Counted from the first letter of the stretch, positions 54,966 through 64,000 are shown. The stretch is DNA of 64,000 bases from Myroides phaeus (GCF_009799805.1 NZ_CP047050.1:944001-1008000), one strand, 5' to 3'. Program-made: numbers and translations. Notes: a model not told the origin generated them from the letters alone.

Positions 54966-56297
54966 ATGAAATTATGGCAAAAGAATACTACTGTTAATCA
55001 ATCGGTAGATACATTTACAGTAGGACAAGATAGAGTATTGGATATGAATTTGGCGGCTTTTGACGTATTAGGTTCATTGGCACATACACAAATGTTGGAA
55101 AGTATCGGATTATTGACTTCTGATGAATTAGTTATTATTCAAAAGGAGTTAAAACAGATTTATAAAGAAATATTAGCTGGCGACTTTCAGATTGAAGATG
55201 ACGTAGAAGATATTCACTCTCAAGTAGAGTTGCTACTGACAAGAAGAATTGGTGATGCTGGTAAAAAGATACATTCTGGTCGTTCAAGAAACGATCAAGT
55301 TTTAGTAGACTTAAAATTGTATTTCCGTTATGAAATAGAAGAAGTAGTTAAAAAGACAAAAATCGTTTTTGAAAAACTACAAGAGTTAAGCAATCAGCAT
55401 AAAGAGGTATTAATGCCTGGATATACGCATTTACAAATAGCAATGCCGTCTTCTTTTGGATTGTGGTTTGGTTCGTATGCAGAAAGCTTAGTAGATGACT
55501 TAGAGTTGATGTTAGCTGCTTGGAAGGTTACAAATAAAAACCCATTAGGTTCTGCAGCGGGTTATGGTTCTTCTTTTCCTTTAAACAGACAAATGACAAC
55601 GGACTTATTAGGGTTTGGTAGTATGAACTACAATGTAGTAAATGCTCAAATGGGTAGAGGAAAGACAGAGCGTATTCTTGCACAAGGATTAAGTGCAATT
55701 GCAGCGACATTGGCAAAGTTTGCAATGGATGGTTGTTTGTATATGAATCAGAACTTCGGTTTTATAAAATTTCCAGATCATTTAACGACAGGTTCAAGTA
55801 TTATGCCGCATAAGAAGAATCCAGATGTATTAGAGCTAATACGTTCTCGTTGTAATAAGATTCAAGCCTTGCCAAATGAAATAGCCTTAATGACTACTAA
55901 TTTGCCTTCTGGTTACCATAGAGATTTGCAATTATTGAAGGAAAACTTATTCCCTGCATTTACGTCTTTAAAAGAGTGTTTAGATATATTGAATTTAATG
56001 TTAGATAACATTGAAATCAATAAAGAGATATTAAATGACCCTAAATATGACTATTTATTTAGTGTAGAGGTTGTGAATGAAAGCGTGCTTCAAGGAATGC
56101 CATTTAGAGAAGCGTATAAACAAATCGGTCTTTCTATTGAGGAAGGAACGTATAAACCTTCGAAAGAGGTGAATCATACGCATGAAGGAAGTATAGGTAA
56201 CTTGATGAACGAGGCAATCAAAGCAGAGTTTGACTATGTATATAGTGGCTTTGGCTTTGACCAAGTAAATGAAAAACTAGTAAGTTTAGTGTTGTGA
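54966..56297 (+). CDS. argH: Argininosuccinate lyase
   Basis: A 443-residue member of the fumarase/aspartase superfamily that makes arginine and fumarate. It has EDVHSQ-like DIHSQVELLLT, HSGRSRNDQV and the signature GSSIMPHKKNPDVLELIR. The frame is also open from a TTG at 54954 overlapping argE, but the ATG at 54966 (one base after the argE stop) gives the normal N-terminus. A terminator follows. Confidence 0.95.
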   Translation: MKLWQKNTTVNQSVDTFTVGQDRVLDMNLAAFDVLGSLAHTQMLESIGLLTSDELVIIQKELKQIYKEILAGDFQIEDDVEDIHSQVELLLTRRIGDAGKKIHSGRSRNDQVLVDLKLYFRYEIEEVVKKTKIVFEKLQELSNQHKEVLMPGYTHLQIAMPSSFGLWFGSYAESLVDDLELMLAAWKVTNKNPLGSAAGYGSSFPLNRQMTTDLLGFGSMNYNVVNAQMGRGKTERILAQGLSAIAATLAKFAMDGCLYMNQNFGFIKFPDHLTTGSSIMPHKKNPDVLELIRSRCNKIQALPNEIALMTTNLPSGYHRDLQLLKENLFPAFTSLKECLDILNLMLDNIEINKEILNDPKYDYLFSVEVVNESVLQGMPFREAYKQIGLSIEEGTYKPSKEVNHTHEGSIGNLMNEAIKAEFDYVYSGFGFDQVNEKLVSLVL

Positions 56298-56306
56298 TAG
56301 ACGAAA

Positions 56307-56339
56307 GAAGGACTTTTCCACGCGGTGGAAGAGTCCTTC
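56307..56339 (+). terminator. Terminator of the arginine operon
   Basis: A 15-bp stem with one G-T pair (56307-56321 with 56325-56339) and a 3-nt loop; the tail is only moderately T-rich. Confidence 0.75.
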
Positions 56340-56440
56340 GTGTTTATATATTTCCATAATTATTTTAGCAGCTGTGCAAGAGTTTAATCTTGTGCAGTTT
56401 TTTTATGCCAATAGGTAAGTATAGAAGAACAGTGTTATAA

Positions 56441-56474
56441 AAAAGAAAAGCCCTTTCAATTAAGAAAAGGCTTT
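56441..56474 (-). terminator. Terminator of the PaaE-like reductase gene
   Basis: An 11-bp stem with one mismatch (56447-56457 with 56464-56474), followed on the minus strand by T-rich sequence. Confidence 0.65.
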
Positions 56475-56481
56475 ATATCTA

Positions 56482-57534
56482 TTACATATCGTCATAGTCA
56501 ACGTAAATCTCATCAGAAGTAACAAGTGCTTGACATGATAAAATATATCCATCTGCAATTTCATCATCTGTAAGGATGCTATTCTTTTTCATTACAGCAG
56601 ATCCTTTAACAATCTTACACATACAAGAGCTGCAAATACCTCCTTGACAAGAGTATGGTGCATCAATACCTTCTTTTAAAATAGCATTTAGCAATACTTC
56701 ACTTTTAGGCATTTCAAATGTAGTCTCATCATCATCTACAAGAACAGTTACTCTTGTAGAACCTCCTTCTGCTTCAATTGGGTCAACACCATCTGTATTT
56801 GGTGTGAAAATTTCGTTTGATATTTTCTCTTTATCAATACCGCGTTCTACTAAAGTAGTAGTAACTGTATTAATCATATCTTCTGGTCCACATAAGAAGA
56901 AACGATCAAACTCTTTTTCTTTATGTTTGTTGTTTACTACAAAGTTGATAGCTGCTTTATCAATACGGCCAAAGATAGAGTTCTCTTCACGCACTCTTGA
57001 GTAAACAAAATGCACAAATAAACGCTCTGGGTATTGTTCTTGTAATAAGTGTAGTTCTTTGTGGAAGATTGTTTCTTCTATATTTTTGTTTCCGTAAACT
57101 AATACAAATTTACTATTTACTTCTTGCTCCAAAACTGATTTAAGAATTGCCATTACTGGAGTAATCCCACTTCCTGCAGCAAATGCAGCATAATTGTTAG
57201 AAGCGTTAGCAGTTGGTTCAAAAGTAAATCTTCCTTCAGGTGTTTCTACTTCTAATTGGTCTCCTGCTTTTAAAACTTCATTTGCATAAGTAGAGAATAC
57301 ACCGTGTTCTACTTTCTTAACAGCAACTCTAATTTCATTACTTGTAGGTGATGAACAAATAGAATATGCTCTTCTTATCTCTTTTCCTTCGTGTTTATGT
57401 TTGATGTTTAAGTATTGACCTGCGATGTAGTCATAGTTGTCTTTTAAATCAGCAGGAATATCAAACACAATTGAAACTGCATTAGGAGTTTCTTTATGAA
57501 CTTCTTTTACAGTTAATAGGTTGAATTTTGACAT
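56482..57534 (-). CDS. Ferredoxin-NADP reductase with 2Fe-2S domain (PaaE-like)
   Basis: A 350-residue flavoprotein. The FAD-binding domain has RRAYSICSSP, the NAD domain has FAAGSGITPVMAIL and FFLCGPEDMINTV, and the C-terminal plant-type ferredoxin domain has YSCQGGICSSCMCK and a last Cys in ILSCQALV. The order FNR then 2Fe-2S matches PaaE and related reductases that pass electrons to oxygenases. No phenylacetate genes are adjacent. The frame opens 11 codons earlier, but the start at 57534 follows the family. Confidence 0.88.
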   Translation of the reverse strand: MSKFNLLTVKEVHKETPNAVSIVFDIPADLKDNYDYIAGQYLNIKHKHEGKEIRRAYSICSSPTSNEIRVAVKKVEHGVFSTYANEVLKAGDQLEVETPEGRFTFEPTANASNNYAAFAAGSGITPVMAILKSVLEQEVNSKFVLVYGNKNIEETIFHKELHLLQEQYPERLFVHFVYSRVREENSIFGRIDKAAINFVVNNKHKEKEFDRFFLCGPEDMINTVTTTLVERGIDKEKISNEIFTPNTDGVDPIEAEGGSTRVTVLVDDDETTFEMPKSEVLLNAILKEGIDAPYSCQGGICSSCMCKIVKGSAVMKKNSILTDDEIADGYILSCQALVTSDEIYVDYDDM

Positions 57535-57556
57535 AGTTAGTTTTGTTTGAATCAAA

Positions 57557-57564
57557 CAAAAATA
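57557..57564 (-). promoter_or_regulatory. Putative -7 box for the PaaE-like gene
   Basis: The minus strand reads TATTTTTG, an exact TAnnTTTG box, about 22 bases before the start codon. Confidence 0.45.
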
Positions 57565-57699
57565 CAAAACCGATTGACTTTATTAAACTTTATTGTACCC
57601 TTTGACTCAATTTTATAGTATTTAGAAGTTTAGCGAATAAAAGAAAGCTTATAACTAAAAATTAGTTTATTATTTTAAATAGCATTAAATATGGTTTTG

Positions 57700-58269
57700 T
57701 TATTTATCAAATGTAATTTTCCACATTCCTCTAAGTTCTTTTAGATTATACCCTACTGCTTTGTCAAGAGGGTAATGTTCTTTTATCTTCAAATAGGTCT
57801 CTGTGTCGATATTTGAGTCTGGTGTTCCATGACACTTCAAGCAAGTCTCCATTCCAAGGTTTATACGCTTATAATAGATGTGTTTACCATTTTCTGCGAT
57901 AAGACTATCTTGTAGTTGAGTATTCTCCTTAAATGCACTAAAAAGAGCTTTGTCATTTGCTGAGGTTAACTCATTATCTGCGTTTCTGTTTTTATCAGTT
58001 ATGCGCTGAATTGTTGCTTCGTATTTTTTTGAAAGAGAATCAGTCAGTACTAATGCTTTTGTGTTACAAAACTCAACTCCATAAGTAGTGCCTCCTTTTT
58101 TAATTGCATTAGAAACATTTGACATTAAAGCTTTTTGAGTAACTACTGTTATAGAGTCTCCTTGTACTTTTAATGTTTCTAAGTCAACGGATGTTTTTTG
58201 TTTGTCGCCACAAGAAACCAATGAGATGATTGCGAAAGACAACAAAAGAACCTTTTTCATTTTCTTCAA
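57700..58269 (-). CDS. DUF3365 haem-binding lipoprotein
   Basis: A 189-residue protein. It has a lipoprotein signal with Cys20 (LVSCGDK), an N-terminal helical part and a c-type haem motif Cys143-Leu-Lys-Cys146-His147. The order and GMETCLKCHGTPD fit the DUF3365/Tll0287-like family, which is thought to sense redox state or gases. Located in the periplasm by its lipid anchor. Role unknown; monocistronic by appearance. Confidence 0.82.
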   Translation of the reverse strand: MKKMKKVLLLSFAIISLVSCGDKQKTSVDLETLKVQGDSITVVTQKALMSNVSNAIKKGGTTYGVEFCNTKALVLTDSLSKKYEATIQRITDKNRNADNELTSANDKALFSAFKENTQLQDSLIAENGKHIYYKRINLGMETCLKCHGTPDSNIDTETYLKIKEHYPLDKAVGYNLKELRGMWKITFDK

Positions 58270-58444
58270 TTTTTAGTTAGTATCTCAAAATTAAATACTT
58301 GACATTTCTTTTTAAGTAACTTAGGTTACATTTCTTAAAAATTTAAAGTAAATAGTAAATAAAAGTGTTTAATAGTAGTTTTCCTTTATGATAAAGTGTT
58401 TTTTGGGGAGGAAAGTAATGAGAGGTATAAGTATAGTATAAATT

Positions 58445-58478
58445 AAAAAAGCCGACTCCATTTTCTGAAGTCGGCTTT
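58445..58478 (-). terminator. pheS terminator
   Basis: A perfect 10-bp stem (58448-58457 with 58469-58478) downstream of pheS, with a T run on the minus strand. Confidence 0.88.
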
Positions 58479-58496
58479 ATATATAAATATTTCTAT

Positions 58497-59513
58497 TTAG
58501 AAGCTTGTTTTAAATTGCTCTAAGAAACGGATATCGTTTTCATAGAACATACGGATATCTCCGATTTGATATAATAACATTGCAATACGCTCAATACCCA
58601 TACCAAAAGCGAAACCGCTGTATTCGTTTGGATCAATGTTACAGTTTTTCAATACATTAGGATCTACCATTCCACATCCCATGATTTCTAACCATCCTGT
58701 ACCTTTTGTAATACGGTAGTCAGTTTCTGTTTTTAATCCCCAATAGATATCTACTTCAGCACTTGGCTCAGTAAATGGGAAGTAAGATGGACGTAAACGA
58801 ATTTTAGATTTACCAAACATCTCTTTTGTGAAGTATAACAAAGTTTGTTTTAAATCTGCAAAAGATACATCTTTATCAATGTATAATCCTTCTACTTGGT
58901 GGAAGATACAGTGAGAACGTGAAGAGATAGCTTCGTTTCTAAATACACGTCCTGGAGAGATTGTTCTCAAAGGAGGTGTGTTTTTCTCCATATAACGAAC
59001 CTGAACTGATGACGTATGTGTACGTAATAAGTGCTCTGGATTTGTTTGCACGAAGAAAGTATCTTGCATATCTCTCGCTGGGTGATACTCAGGGAAATTC
59101 AATGCTTCGAAGTTATGCCAGTCATCTTCAATTTCTGGACCTTCTGAAATGTTGAAACCAATAGAGTTGAAAATATCAACAATTTGATTTTTTACCAATG
59201 AGATAGGGTGTCTTGAACCTATTTCTAATGGGTAACCTGGACGAGTTAAATCTCCATAAAGACCTTGAACATCTTTAGAATCTAAAGTTTCTTGAATTGA
59301 TTTTACTTTATTTTCAATAGTGTTTTTCAGTGCATTGATAGCTTGTCCAAACTCTTTCTTTTGGTCATTTGGAACTGTTTTGAAGTGAGCAAATAAATCG
59401 TTTAAGATTCCTTTTTTAGAAAGGAATTTAATTCTAAATGCTTCAAGCGTCTCTTTATTATCGGTAGTAAACTGTTCCGCTTCACCGATATACTCTTTTA
59501 TTTTATCTATCAT
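58497..59513 (-). CDS. pheS: Phenylalanyl-tRNA synthetase alpha subunit
   Basis: A 338-residue class II synthetase subunit. It has the N-terminal coiled coil ([15 protein letters not shown]), motif 2 in [35 protein letters not shown] and motif 3 [18 protein letters not shown]. pheT is not adjacent, so the two subunits are encoded separately. The frame opens 7 codons earlier, but the start at 59513 matches the family. Confidence 0.95.
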   Translation of the reverse strand: MIDKIKEYIGEAEQFTTDNKETLEAFRIKFLSKKGILNDLFAHFKTVPNDQKKEFGQAINALKNTIENKVKSIQETLDSKDVQGLYGDLTRPGYPLEIGSRHPISLVKNQIVDIFNSIGFNISEGPEIEDDWHNFEALNFPEYHPARDMQDTFFVQTNPEHLLRTHTSSVQVRYMEKNTPPLRTISPGRVFRNEAISSRSHCIFHQVEGLYIDKDVSFADLKQTLLYFTKEMFGKSKIRLRPSYFPFTEPSAEVDIYWGLKTETDYRITKGTGWLEIMGCGMVDPNVLKNCNIDPNEYSGFAFGMGIERIAMLLYQIGDIRMFYENDIRFLEQFKTSF

Positions 59514-59531
59514 TTTAAGTAAAGTAAAGTG

Positions 59532-59539
59532 CAAATTTA
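59532..59539 (-). promoter_or_regulatory. Putative -7 box for pheS
   Basis: The minus strand reads TAAATTTG, an exact TAnnTTTG box, 18 bases before the pheS start. Confidence 0.45.
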
Positions 59540-59599
59540 CTGCTTTTCAATTAGACATAAAATTTAATACTGCTAATATTTTTATATTTCTTGTTAGTT

Positions 59600-59956
59600 T
59601 TAGCTAATAAAGCCACTTTCTAAAAAATAATTTACGATTGCTTCTTTCATTAGAACGCTTTGTTCTCCTGCTTTTAAAGCTGGTAAATGTTCTTTTACAG
59701 TATAGTGTGGCCACCCATCTTCGTCAAAATGATCAAATTCGTAATAACCATAAGGTTCTAATAAACGACAAATAGCAATGTGCATTAAATTTATTTTGTC
59801 GTCTTTTTTATATTTCTTTTTGATTTTCCCTCTTTCTTGTACGCCAATTAGGTAAATAATTGCTTCTAAGTCGAGAGTTTCTCCATCACCAAAGCGATCT
59901 GATATTTTTGTAACCAAGGTTTCCCATCTGGTTTTTAATTGTTCGTCTCTTGCCAT
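59600..59956 (-). CDS. Conserved hypothetical protein
   Basis: A 118-residue soluble, charged protein without signal or membrane segment, with blocks ETLDLEAIIYLIGVQERG and HIAICRLLEPYGYYEFDHFDEDGWPHY. I do not recognise the family. A position next to pheS and a CvpA gene is all the context offers. The start at 59956 (MARDEQ) is preferred over one 7 codons upstream because a promoter box ends only 19 bases upstream of it. Confidence 0.7.
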   Translation of the reverse strand: MARDEQLKTRWETLVTKISDRFGDGETLDLEAIIYLIGVQERGKIKKKYKKDDKINLMHIAICRLLEPYGYYEFDHFDEDGWPHYTVKEHLPALKAGEQSVLMKEAIVNYFLESGFIS

Positions 59957-59974
59957 ATATTTTGCTATAGTACA

Positions 59975-59982
59975 CAAAGATA
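59975..59982 (-). promoter_or_regulatory. Putative -7 box for the hypothetical gene
   Basis: The minus strand reads TATCTTTG, an exact TAnnTTTG box, 18 bases before the chosen start. Confidence 0.45.
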
Positions 59983-60147
59983 GTATTTATCCGCATTGTA
60001 GAGTGGAAATTAATATCCTTTGCGATGGAGTGAGTGATGAGGTTAAGAAAAGACTTGATCTAAACTTGTTAATGGCAACTGATGAAATATCGTTATTCAT
60101 ATTAGTCAGATTTGTAATATCTTCGCACTGTAAAAAATTAGTAAACT

Positions 60148-60690
60148 ATGTTTTTAGATGTTATCGCTTTAATTGCACTTGTATTTGCTTTGTATAAAGG
60201 AATAAAAGATGGTTTTTTTGTATCTGTTGTAGCCTTTTTAGCAATATTTATTGGAGCTATTGGTGCATTAAAATTTTCAAACGTAGTTAAAGAATTCCTT
60301 TTTGAGTCTTTTGGGTGGCAAACTTCTTTTCTGCCTGTAATAGCATTTGTACTAACTTTTTTCTTTGCAATTTTAATTGCTAAGTTCTTAGCTAATATGG
60401 TAACTAAGTTTTTTGATGCTGTATTCTTAGGAATGTTTAATCGCTTTTTTGGAGCCTTGTTTCAAGTTTTAGTTGTTGTATTGGTGGGAAGTATGTTACT
60501 TTCGTTTTTTGATCAGATGAATGATATTTTTCAAGTAGTAGAGAAAGAAACATTAGAGGCATCTTATAGTTATCAAGTATATTTAGTTGTTTCAGATTCT
60601 ATCTTACCAAGTTTCTTCCAATTGATTAAGACATTATTTGAAAAAAGCGTAGAAGTATTACATACAACTACGCCTTCTGAATCTGTTTAA
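60148..60690 (+). CDS. CvpA family membrane protein
   Basis: A 180-residue protein with four membrane helices, ALYKGIKDGFFVSVVAFLAI near the start and FFDAVFLGMFNRFFGALFQV later, the usual CvpA pattern. E. coli CvpA is needed for colicin V production and stress tolerance; the role here is unknown. Its end overlaps the convergent batE gene by 4 bases. Confidence 0.82.
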   Translation: MFLDVIALIALVFALYKGIKDGFFVSVVAFLAIFIGAIGALKFSNVVKEFLFESFGWQTSFLPVIAFVLTFFFAILIAKFLANMVTKFFDAVFLGMFNRFFGALFQVLVVVLVGSMLLSFFDQMNDIFQVVEKETLEASYSYQVYLVVSDSILPSFFQLIKTLFEKSVEVLHTTTPSESV

Positions 60691-61445
60691 ATATTTTTAA
60701 TAGTAGATTTTTCGATCCACCCTATCTCTTGATTGTCTAATCGAACTTTAATCCAAAGAGCATTGTGCTCTAAGATGTAAACCTTTGTTCCTGCATGGAG
60801 TTCTTTTAAGGTTTTAGAAGTGTTTTTGGCTTCTTCTTTTAAGTTCGTTTCTTGCGAAAAGATTATACCTGTTTCTTCTTTACCTCTATAGACTTCTTCA
60901 AATTTAGCAGCATAAATTGATGCTCCTAAACTTAATAAGGCAACTACAATCCAAACAAAACTTATTCTTTTAATTGAACTCTTCTCATTGAGGTAGTAAA
61001 CAATAAAAGCAATTAAGATTGTAAAAGCTAAGATTGTTGCCAAGATTGACCATTGATCAGGAGTTAGTTTTCCAAGTGTTTGATGTAAGATATCTTGATT
61101 GTCATACTCTTTTACAATTGTAATATCATCTATTAAATTCTTGCGTGCATAACCTAAATTAGTTTCAATGCTTTTATCATTTGGTGTTAGTTTCAACGCC
61201 TTTTCATAGTAATAAACAGCGTTGACATTGTCGTTTGTACGATAAAAAGCATTTCCTAAATTAAAAAGTAATTCAGGAGATGTATTGTTTTGCTTCTCTA
61301 AATCTTGGAAGATAGTGATCGCATCTTGGAACTTCTCTTTTAGAATTAGCTCATTTGCTTTGTCAAATTTTTCATTCCAATTAGCTGTTTGCCCCCAAGA
61401 AATGGTGCTCAATACAAATAATACGAAAGTGATAATATGCTTCAT
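60687..61445 (-). CDS. batE: BatE: TPR and SH3 domain protein
   Basis: A 252-residue protein. A signal peptide (MKHIITFVLFVLSTISWGQ) is followed by TPR repeats (about 25-110), a membrane pair (about 133-152 and 165-180) and an SH3-like domain at the end (TGIIFSQETNLKEEAKNT, VYILEHNALWIKVRLDNQE). This matches BatE of the Bacteroides aerotolerance (Bat) system. It is last in the operon and 6 bases after batD. Confidence 0.85.
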   Translation of the reverse strand: MKHIITFVLFVLSTISWGQTANWNEKFDKANELILKEKFQDAITIFQDLEKQNNTSPELLFNLGNAFYRTNDNVNAVYYYEKALKLTPNDKSIETNLGYARKNLIDDITIVKEYDNQDILHQTLGKLTPDQWSILATILAFTILIAFIVYYLNEKSSIKRISFVWIVVALLSLGASIYAAKFEEVYRGKEETGIIFSQETNLKEEAKNTSKTLKELHAGTKVYILEHNALWIKVRLDNQEIGWIEKSTIKNI

Positions 61446-61451
61446 TTTTCT

Positions 61452-63212
61452 CTATTTGAATTGTTTTTCTAATTTACTAATTGCTTGAATTGCTTTCTCA
61501 TAATCGTTTGTGATGTTTACTTGGTTGGTTGGCGTGTATCGTGCCCACTCACAAGCATTTTTTAAATTCATAAACTCTGAGATTGCATCTGTATCTATTT
61601 GTTTTTCTACTAATATCTCTTCGATATTTTCATTGCTCATTTCACTTGTTTCAATGTTCAATTTAGCTTTTAGGAAGTTGTGTAAACAACGTTCTAATGC
61701 TTCGTAGAACAACTCTTTATTGTTAAGATTCTTTTTCGCTTCACTAAGATATTTCTTTGCTAAACGATTATTGTTTTTCAATCGTAGTCCTTCTGTATCA
61801 CCACTAATTGCTCTTTGTCTATTAATTCCAAAAATAAAGAAAGGAATGGCGATGAACGGAATAAGCGTAAGTATATAGAATAGGTTCGTATTCCAATATT
61901 TTGTTTGATAAGGTTCTACGAAACTGACTTTTGTTTTAAAAGGTTGAAATAATTCATCTGTATTCACAATATCTGTACCGACAGCGTCTTTGTTAGTTGG
62001 TAAGGTAGGACCTTCTAATACATTTATAACAAGGCTATCTGTATTGATTGTCTTGTACTTCTTTGTGTCTAAATCAAAATAAGAGAATTCCATTGGTTCA
62101 ATATTGTACTCTCCCTTATATTGAGGAATGATAATATATTCATTACTTCTTTTACCTTGCATACCATAGATACCTGAATTTATTTTTTCTGCATAAACAG
62201 GATCGTAAATTTCTAAAGCCGAATGTGCTTTAGGCTGTGGCATAGTTAACAGGTTTAAGTTCCCTTTTCCAGATACTTCAACAGTTAGTTTCAGTTGTTC
62301 TCCTGCTTTTAAATCTGTTTTAGTAGGGGTAACTTTAAAGTCAAATGTTCCAACACCTCCTGAGAAGTTTTCTGGCTTTCCGGCTTCAGGTAAGGCTTTA
62401 GCATTGATCGTTACTTTATTTGTTGAAAACTCTTTTTCAATATATCCGTATTCTGGAAAACCAAAGAAATCTCGTCTTCCAGTAGGTACTTCTGCTTGAA
62501 TGTTTAAAATTAAAGGATCTATAGATAAGGCACCTTCCTCTTGTGCCATTAACACGTCTTGTTTTAAAACAATATAGTGATAGTTCTCTCCTTTAAATTT
62601 CCCTTGTTTTACTTCAGGACGGCCATCTAAATTGATATTGTGAACCCAAAACTTCTCGTAGGTTGGGATTTGTTTTCCCATATAGCCTCCAATAGAAGTG
62701 TTGAAATATAATTTATATGTAATTGTAATAGGTTCGTTGATATACGGTTTGCTATTTGTTACTTCCGCTACCAAATGTATATTGTCTATCGACTGTTGTT
62801 GCACTTGATTAATTTGCTGTCTTGGATCTTGCTTTGCAACAGCATCTCCTACAGTAATAGTTACTGCTTTTGTCTTGTAAACTTGTCCATCAATCTCAAT
62901 ACTGGCTCCTTGTATTGTTAACTTTCCTTTACGTGTTGGTTGTAGAAAGTATGAGTATGTTTTGTTGAATGATTTTTGACCATTAGTCCAAGCGTAGCTA
63001 ACAGATTGGTTCGGACCTCCAACTACTGTAAATCCATCAAATCGGGGAGGAGTAAAGTTGTCTCCATCTTTATTCATTGAAAAGTCAACACGAACATTTT
63101 CGTTTAAAGGCACGCTTTCTCTACTTACTTTTGCGTCAAAAGTAATTTGTGCAAAAATAGCTTGTGTGCTTATAAAGCATATTATTAATATGAAGTTACG
63201 CAGTGTTTTCAT
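61452..63212 (-). CDS. batD: BatD: oxygen-tolerance protein
   Basis: A 586-residue protein with a signal peptide (FILIICFISTQAIFAQ), a long series of beta-sandwich domains (about 20-425; VPLNENVRVDFSMNKDGD, PITITYKLYFNTS, LTVEVSGKGNLNLL) and one membrane helix (NLFYILTLIPFIAIPFFIFG, about 450) followed by a cytoplasmic helical tail. This is the BatD layout. BatD is a periplasmic partner in the Bat complex. Confidence 0.9.
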   Translation of the reverse strand: MKTLRNFILIICFISTQAIFAQITFDAKVSRESVPLNENVRVDFSMNKDGDNFTPPRFDGFTVVGGPNQSVSYAWTNGQKSFNKTYSYFLQPTRKGKLTIQGASIEIDGQVYKTKAVTITVGDAVAKQDPRQQINQVQQQSIDNIHLVAEVTNSKPYINEPITITYKLYFNTSIGGYMGKQIPTYEKFWVHNINLDGRPEVKQGKFKGENYHYIVLKQDVLMAQEEGALSIDPLILNIQAEVPTGRRDFFGFPEYGYIEKEFSTNKVTINAKALPEAGKPENFSGGVGTFDFKVTPTKTDLKAGEQLKLTVEVSGKGNLNLLTMPQPKAHSALEIYDPVYAEKINSGIYGMQGKRSNEYIIIPQYKGEYNIEPMEFSYFDLDTKKYKTINTDSLVINVLEGPTLPTNKDAVGTDIVNTDELFQPFKTKVSFVEPYQTKYWNTNLFYILTLIPFIAIPFFIFGINRQRAISGDTEGLRLKNNNRLAKKYLSEAKKNLNNKELFYEALERCLHNFLKAKLNIETSEMSNENIEEILVEKQIDTDAISEFMNLKNACEWARYTPTNQVNITNDYEKAIQAISKLEKQFK

Positions 63213-63218
63213 TGTTAT

Positions 63219-64000
63219 TTACCAGTCTTTTTTTCTTTGTCCAGCAGGTACTGCTTGACCTTCTCCTTTATCACCTTTTTTACCTTTGTTAATCAAACGC
63301 TGTTGAATATCTTTTTCTTTTTGATTCATTGCGTCTAAGATACGATCAATTTGATCTCTACTTGGAGCTTGTGGATTATTTTGTGGTTTGTTATCCTTGT
63401 TTTGGTCGTCCTTATTGTCTTTGTTATCCTTGTTTTGGTCGTCCTTATTGTCTTTGTTATCCTTATTTTGATCGTCCTTATTGTCTTTATTATCCTTGTT
63501 TTGGTCGTCCTTATTGTCTTTGTTATCCTTATTTTGGTCGTCCTTATTGTCTTTGTTATCCTTATTTTGATCGTCTTTGTTGTCTTTATTATCCTTATTC
63601 TGATCGTCTTTGTTGTCTTTGTTATCCTTATTCTGGTCGTTCTTATTGTCTTTGTTATCCTTATTTTGATCGTCTTTATTATCGTCGTTTTGCTGAGGAT
63701 TTTCTTCGTTTAGTTTTTTAGCTACAGCATAGTTGTAACGTGTTTCGTCATCTTTAGGATTGTTTAATAAAGCGCTTTTGTAAGCTTTTTCTGCTTCTTG
63801 GTAGTTTTTATTTTTCATATAAACATTACCAAGGTTGTGAAAAGCTCTATGTTTTTCAGCTTTTGTAGTTGCTGTTTGTGTTGCTCTTGTTAGGGCAGTG
63901 ATTGCTTCTTTCGTATAGTTTTGTTTATATAGTGTATTACCCATATTATAATCTGCAGTAGATTTTGGGTTTTTAGATTTCGCAATTCTATAAGCTGCTT
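63219..64000 (-). CDS. batC: BatC: TPR protein with low-complexity insert (partial)
   Basis: The frame has no stop up to the window edge, so the N-terminus is missing. The N-terminal part seen here has TPR repeats (STADYNMGNTLYKQNYTKEA, RAFHNLGNVYMKNKNYQEA), as in BatC. It is followed by a long Asp/Asn/Lys low-complexity segment made of nine copies of an 11-residue unit (DQNKDNKDNKD type) and a short end (RDQIDRILDAMNQKEKDIQQ). The length of the repeat segment probably varies among strains. Confidence 0.85.
   Translation of the reverse strand, partial: AAYRIAKSKNPKSTADYNMGNTLYKQNYTKEAITALTRATQTATTKAEKHRAFHNLGNVYMKNKNYQEAEKAYKSALLNNPKDDETRYNYAVAKKLNEENPQQNDDNKDDQNKDNKDNKNDQNKDNKDNKDDQNKDNKDNKDDQNKDNKDNKDDQNKDNKDNKDDQNKDNKDNKDDQNKDNKDNKDDQNKDNKDNKDDQNKDNKPQNNPQAPSRDQIDRILDAMNQKEKDIQQRLINKGKKGDKGEGQAVPAGQRKKDW
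63391..63684 (-). repeat. 33-bp tandem repeat inside batC
   Basis: Nine near-identical 33-bp units encode DQNKDNKDNK-type peptides. Differences are mostly at third codon positions. It is an in-frame expansion and explains long opposite-strand reading frames over this interval. Confidence 0.9.

Noticed and set aside
63329..63721. Plus-strand frames opposite batC (Cys/Tyr-rich and Val/Ile-rich)
   Set aside because: They are the complement of the low-complexity repeat in batC.

Overview
The window is low-GC DNA from a member of the Bacteroidetes, most likely a Flavobacteriaceae (Flavobacterium/Myroides-like). The evidence is the gene families (BatC/D/E, GH3-like adenylate enzyme, acetyl/succinyl-ornithine-type transcarbamylase, DUF6341/DUF6427/DUF4254-type proteins) and many copies of the Bacteroidetes -7 promoter box TAnnTTTG close to start codons. 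The genus is inference.

1-10 kb looks like the chromosomal replication origin. After the end of holB come a PIF1-type helicase, an OmpH/Skp lipoprotein, a methyltransferase, mnmG and ybeY, all five on the minus strand. Three parS (ParB-binding) palindromes lie at 5.36, 7.28 and 7.32 kb, and a decayed one at 9.14 kb. One parS is the stem of the mnmG terminator, one abuts the mnmG start codon, and one encodes the last residues of YbeY. They are followed by about ten tandem copies of a 93-bp non-coding repeat (8.19-9.12 kb), an extremely A+T-rich stretch (9.22-9.30 kb), and six exact TTATCAACA DnaA boxes plus variants (9.20-9.66 kb). The plus strand is C/A-rich left of this point and G/T-rich right of it. 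dnaA is not in the window.

10-30.6 kb is housekeeping: gltX, a QmcA-like SPFH protein, a YtxH/holin-like/DUF6327-like stress trio, glnS, folB, tRNA-Cys, a LysE-type exporter, a GIN-domain protein with rnr, an acyl-CoA synthetase, rpiB, tex, tatA, a degenerate M23 protein, a GH3-like enzyme and a large conserved protein of unknown function.

30.6-42 kb is a compact plus-strand surface-polysaccharide operon: Wzz-like, rmlC, truncated rmlD, Wzx, GT2, GT4, two polymerase/ligase-like proteins, TagA/WecG glycosyltransferase, UXS-like dehydratase and the initiating sugar-phosphate transferase. rmlA, rmlB and the Wza/Wzc exporter are absent, and rmlD ends early exactly where the A+T-rich strain-specific part begins.

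42-48 kb holds purine/pyrimidine salvage and synthesis (purD, upp, apt) mixed with small flavobacterial proteins and a GT9 enzyme. 47.7-56.3 kb is a complete arginine operon (GNAT, argG, argC, argD, argF', argB, argE, argH). It is preceded by a 35-codon leader peptide ending in a cluster of Arg codons, which suggests attenuation by arginine. 56.4-64 kb carries a PaaE-type reductase, a DUF3365 haem lipoprotein, pheS, an unknown protein, a CvpA protein and the batE-batD-batC end of the Bat operon, cut by the window edge.
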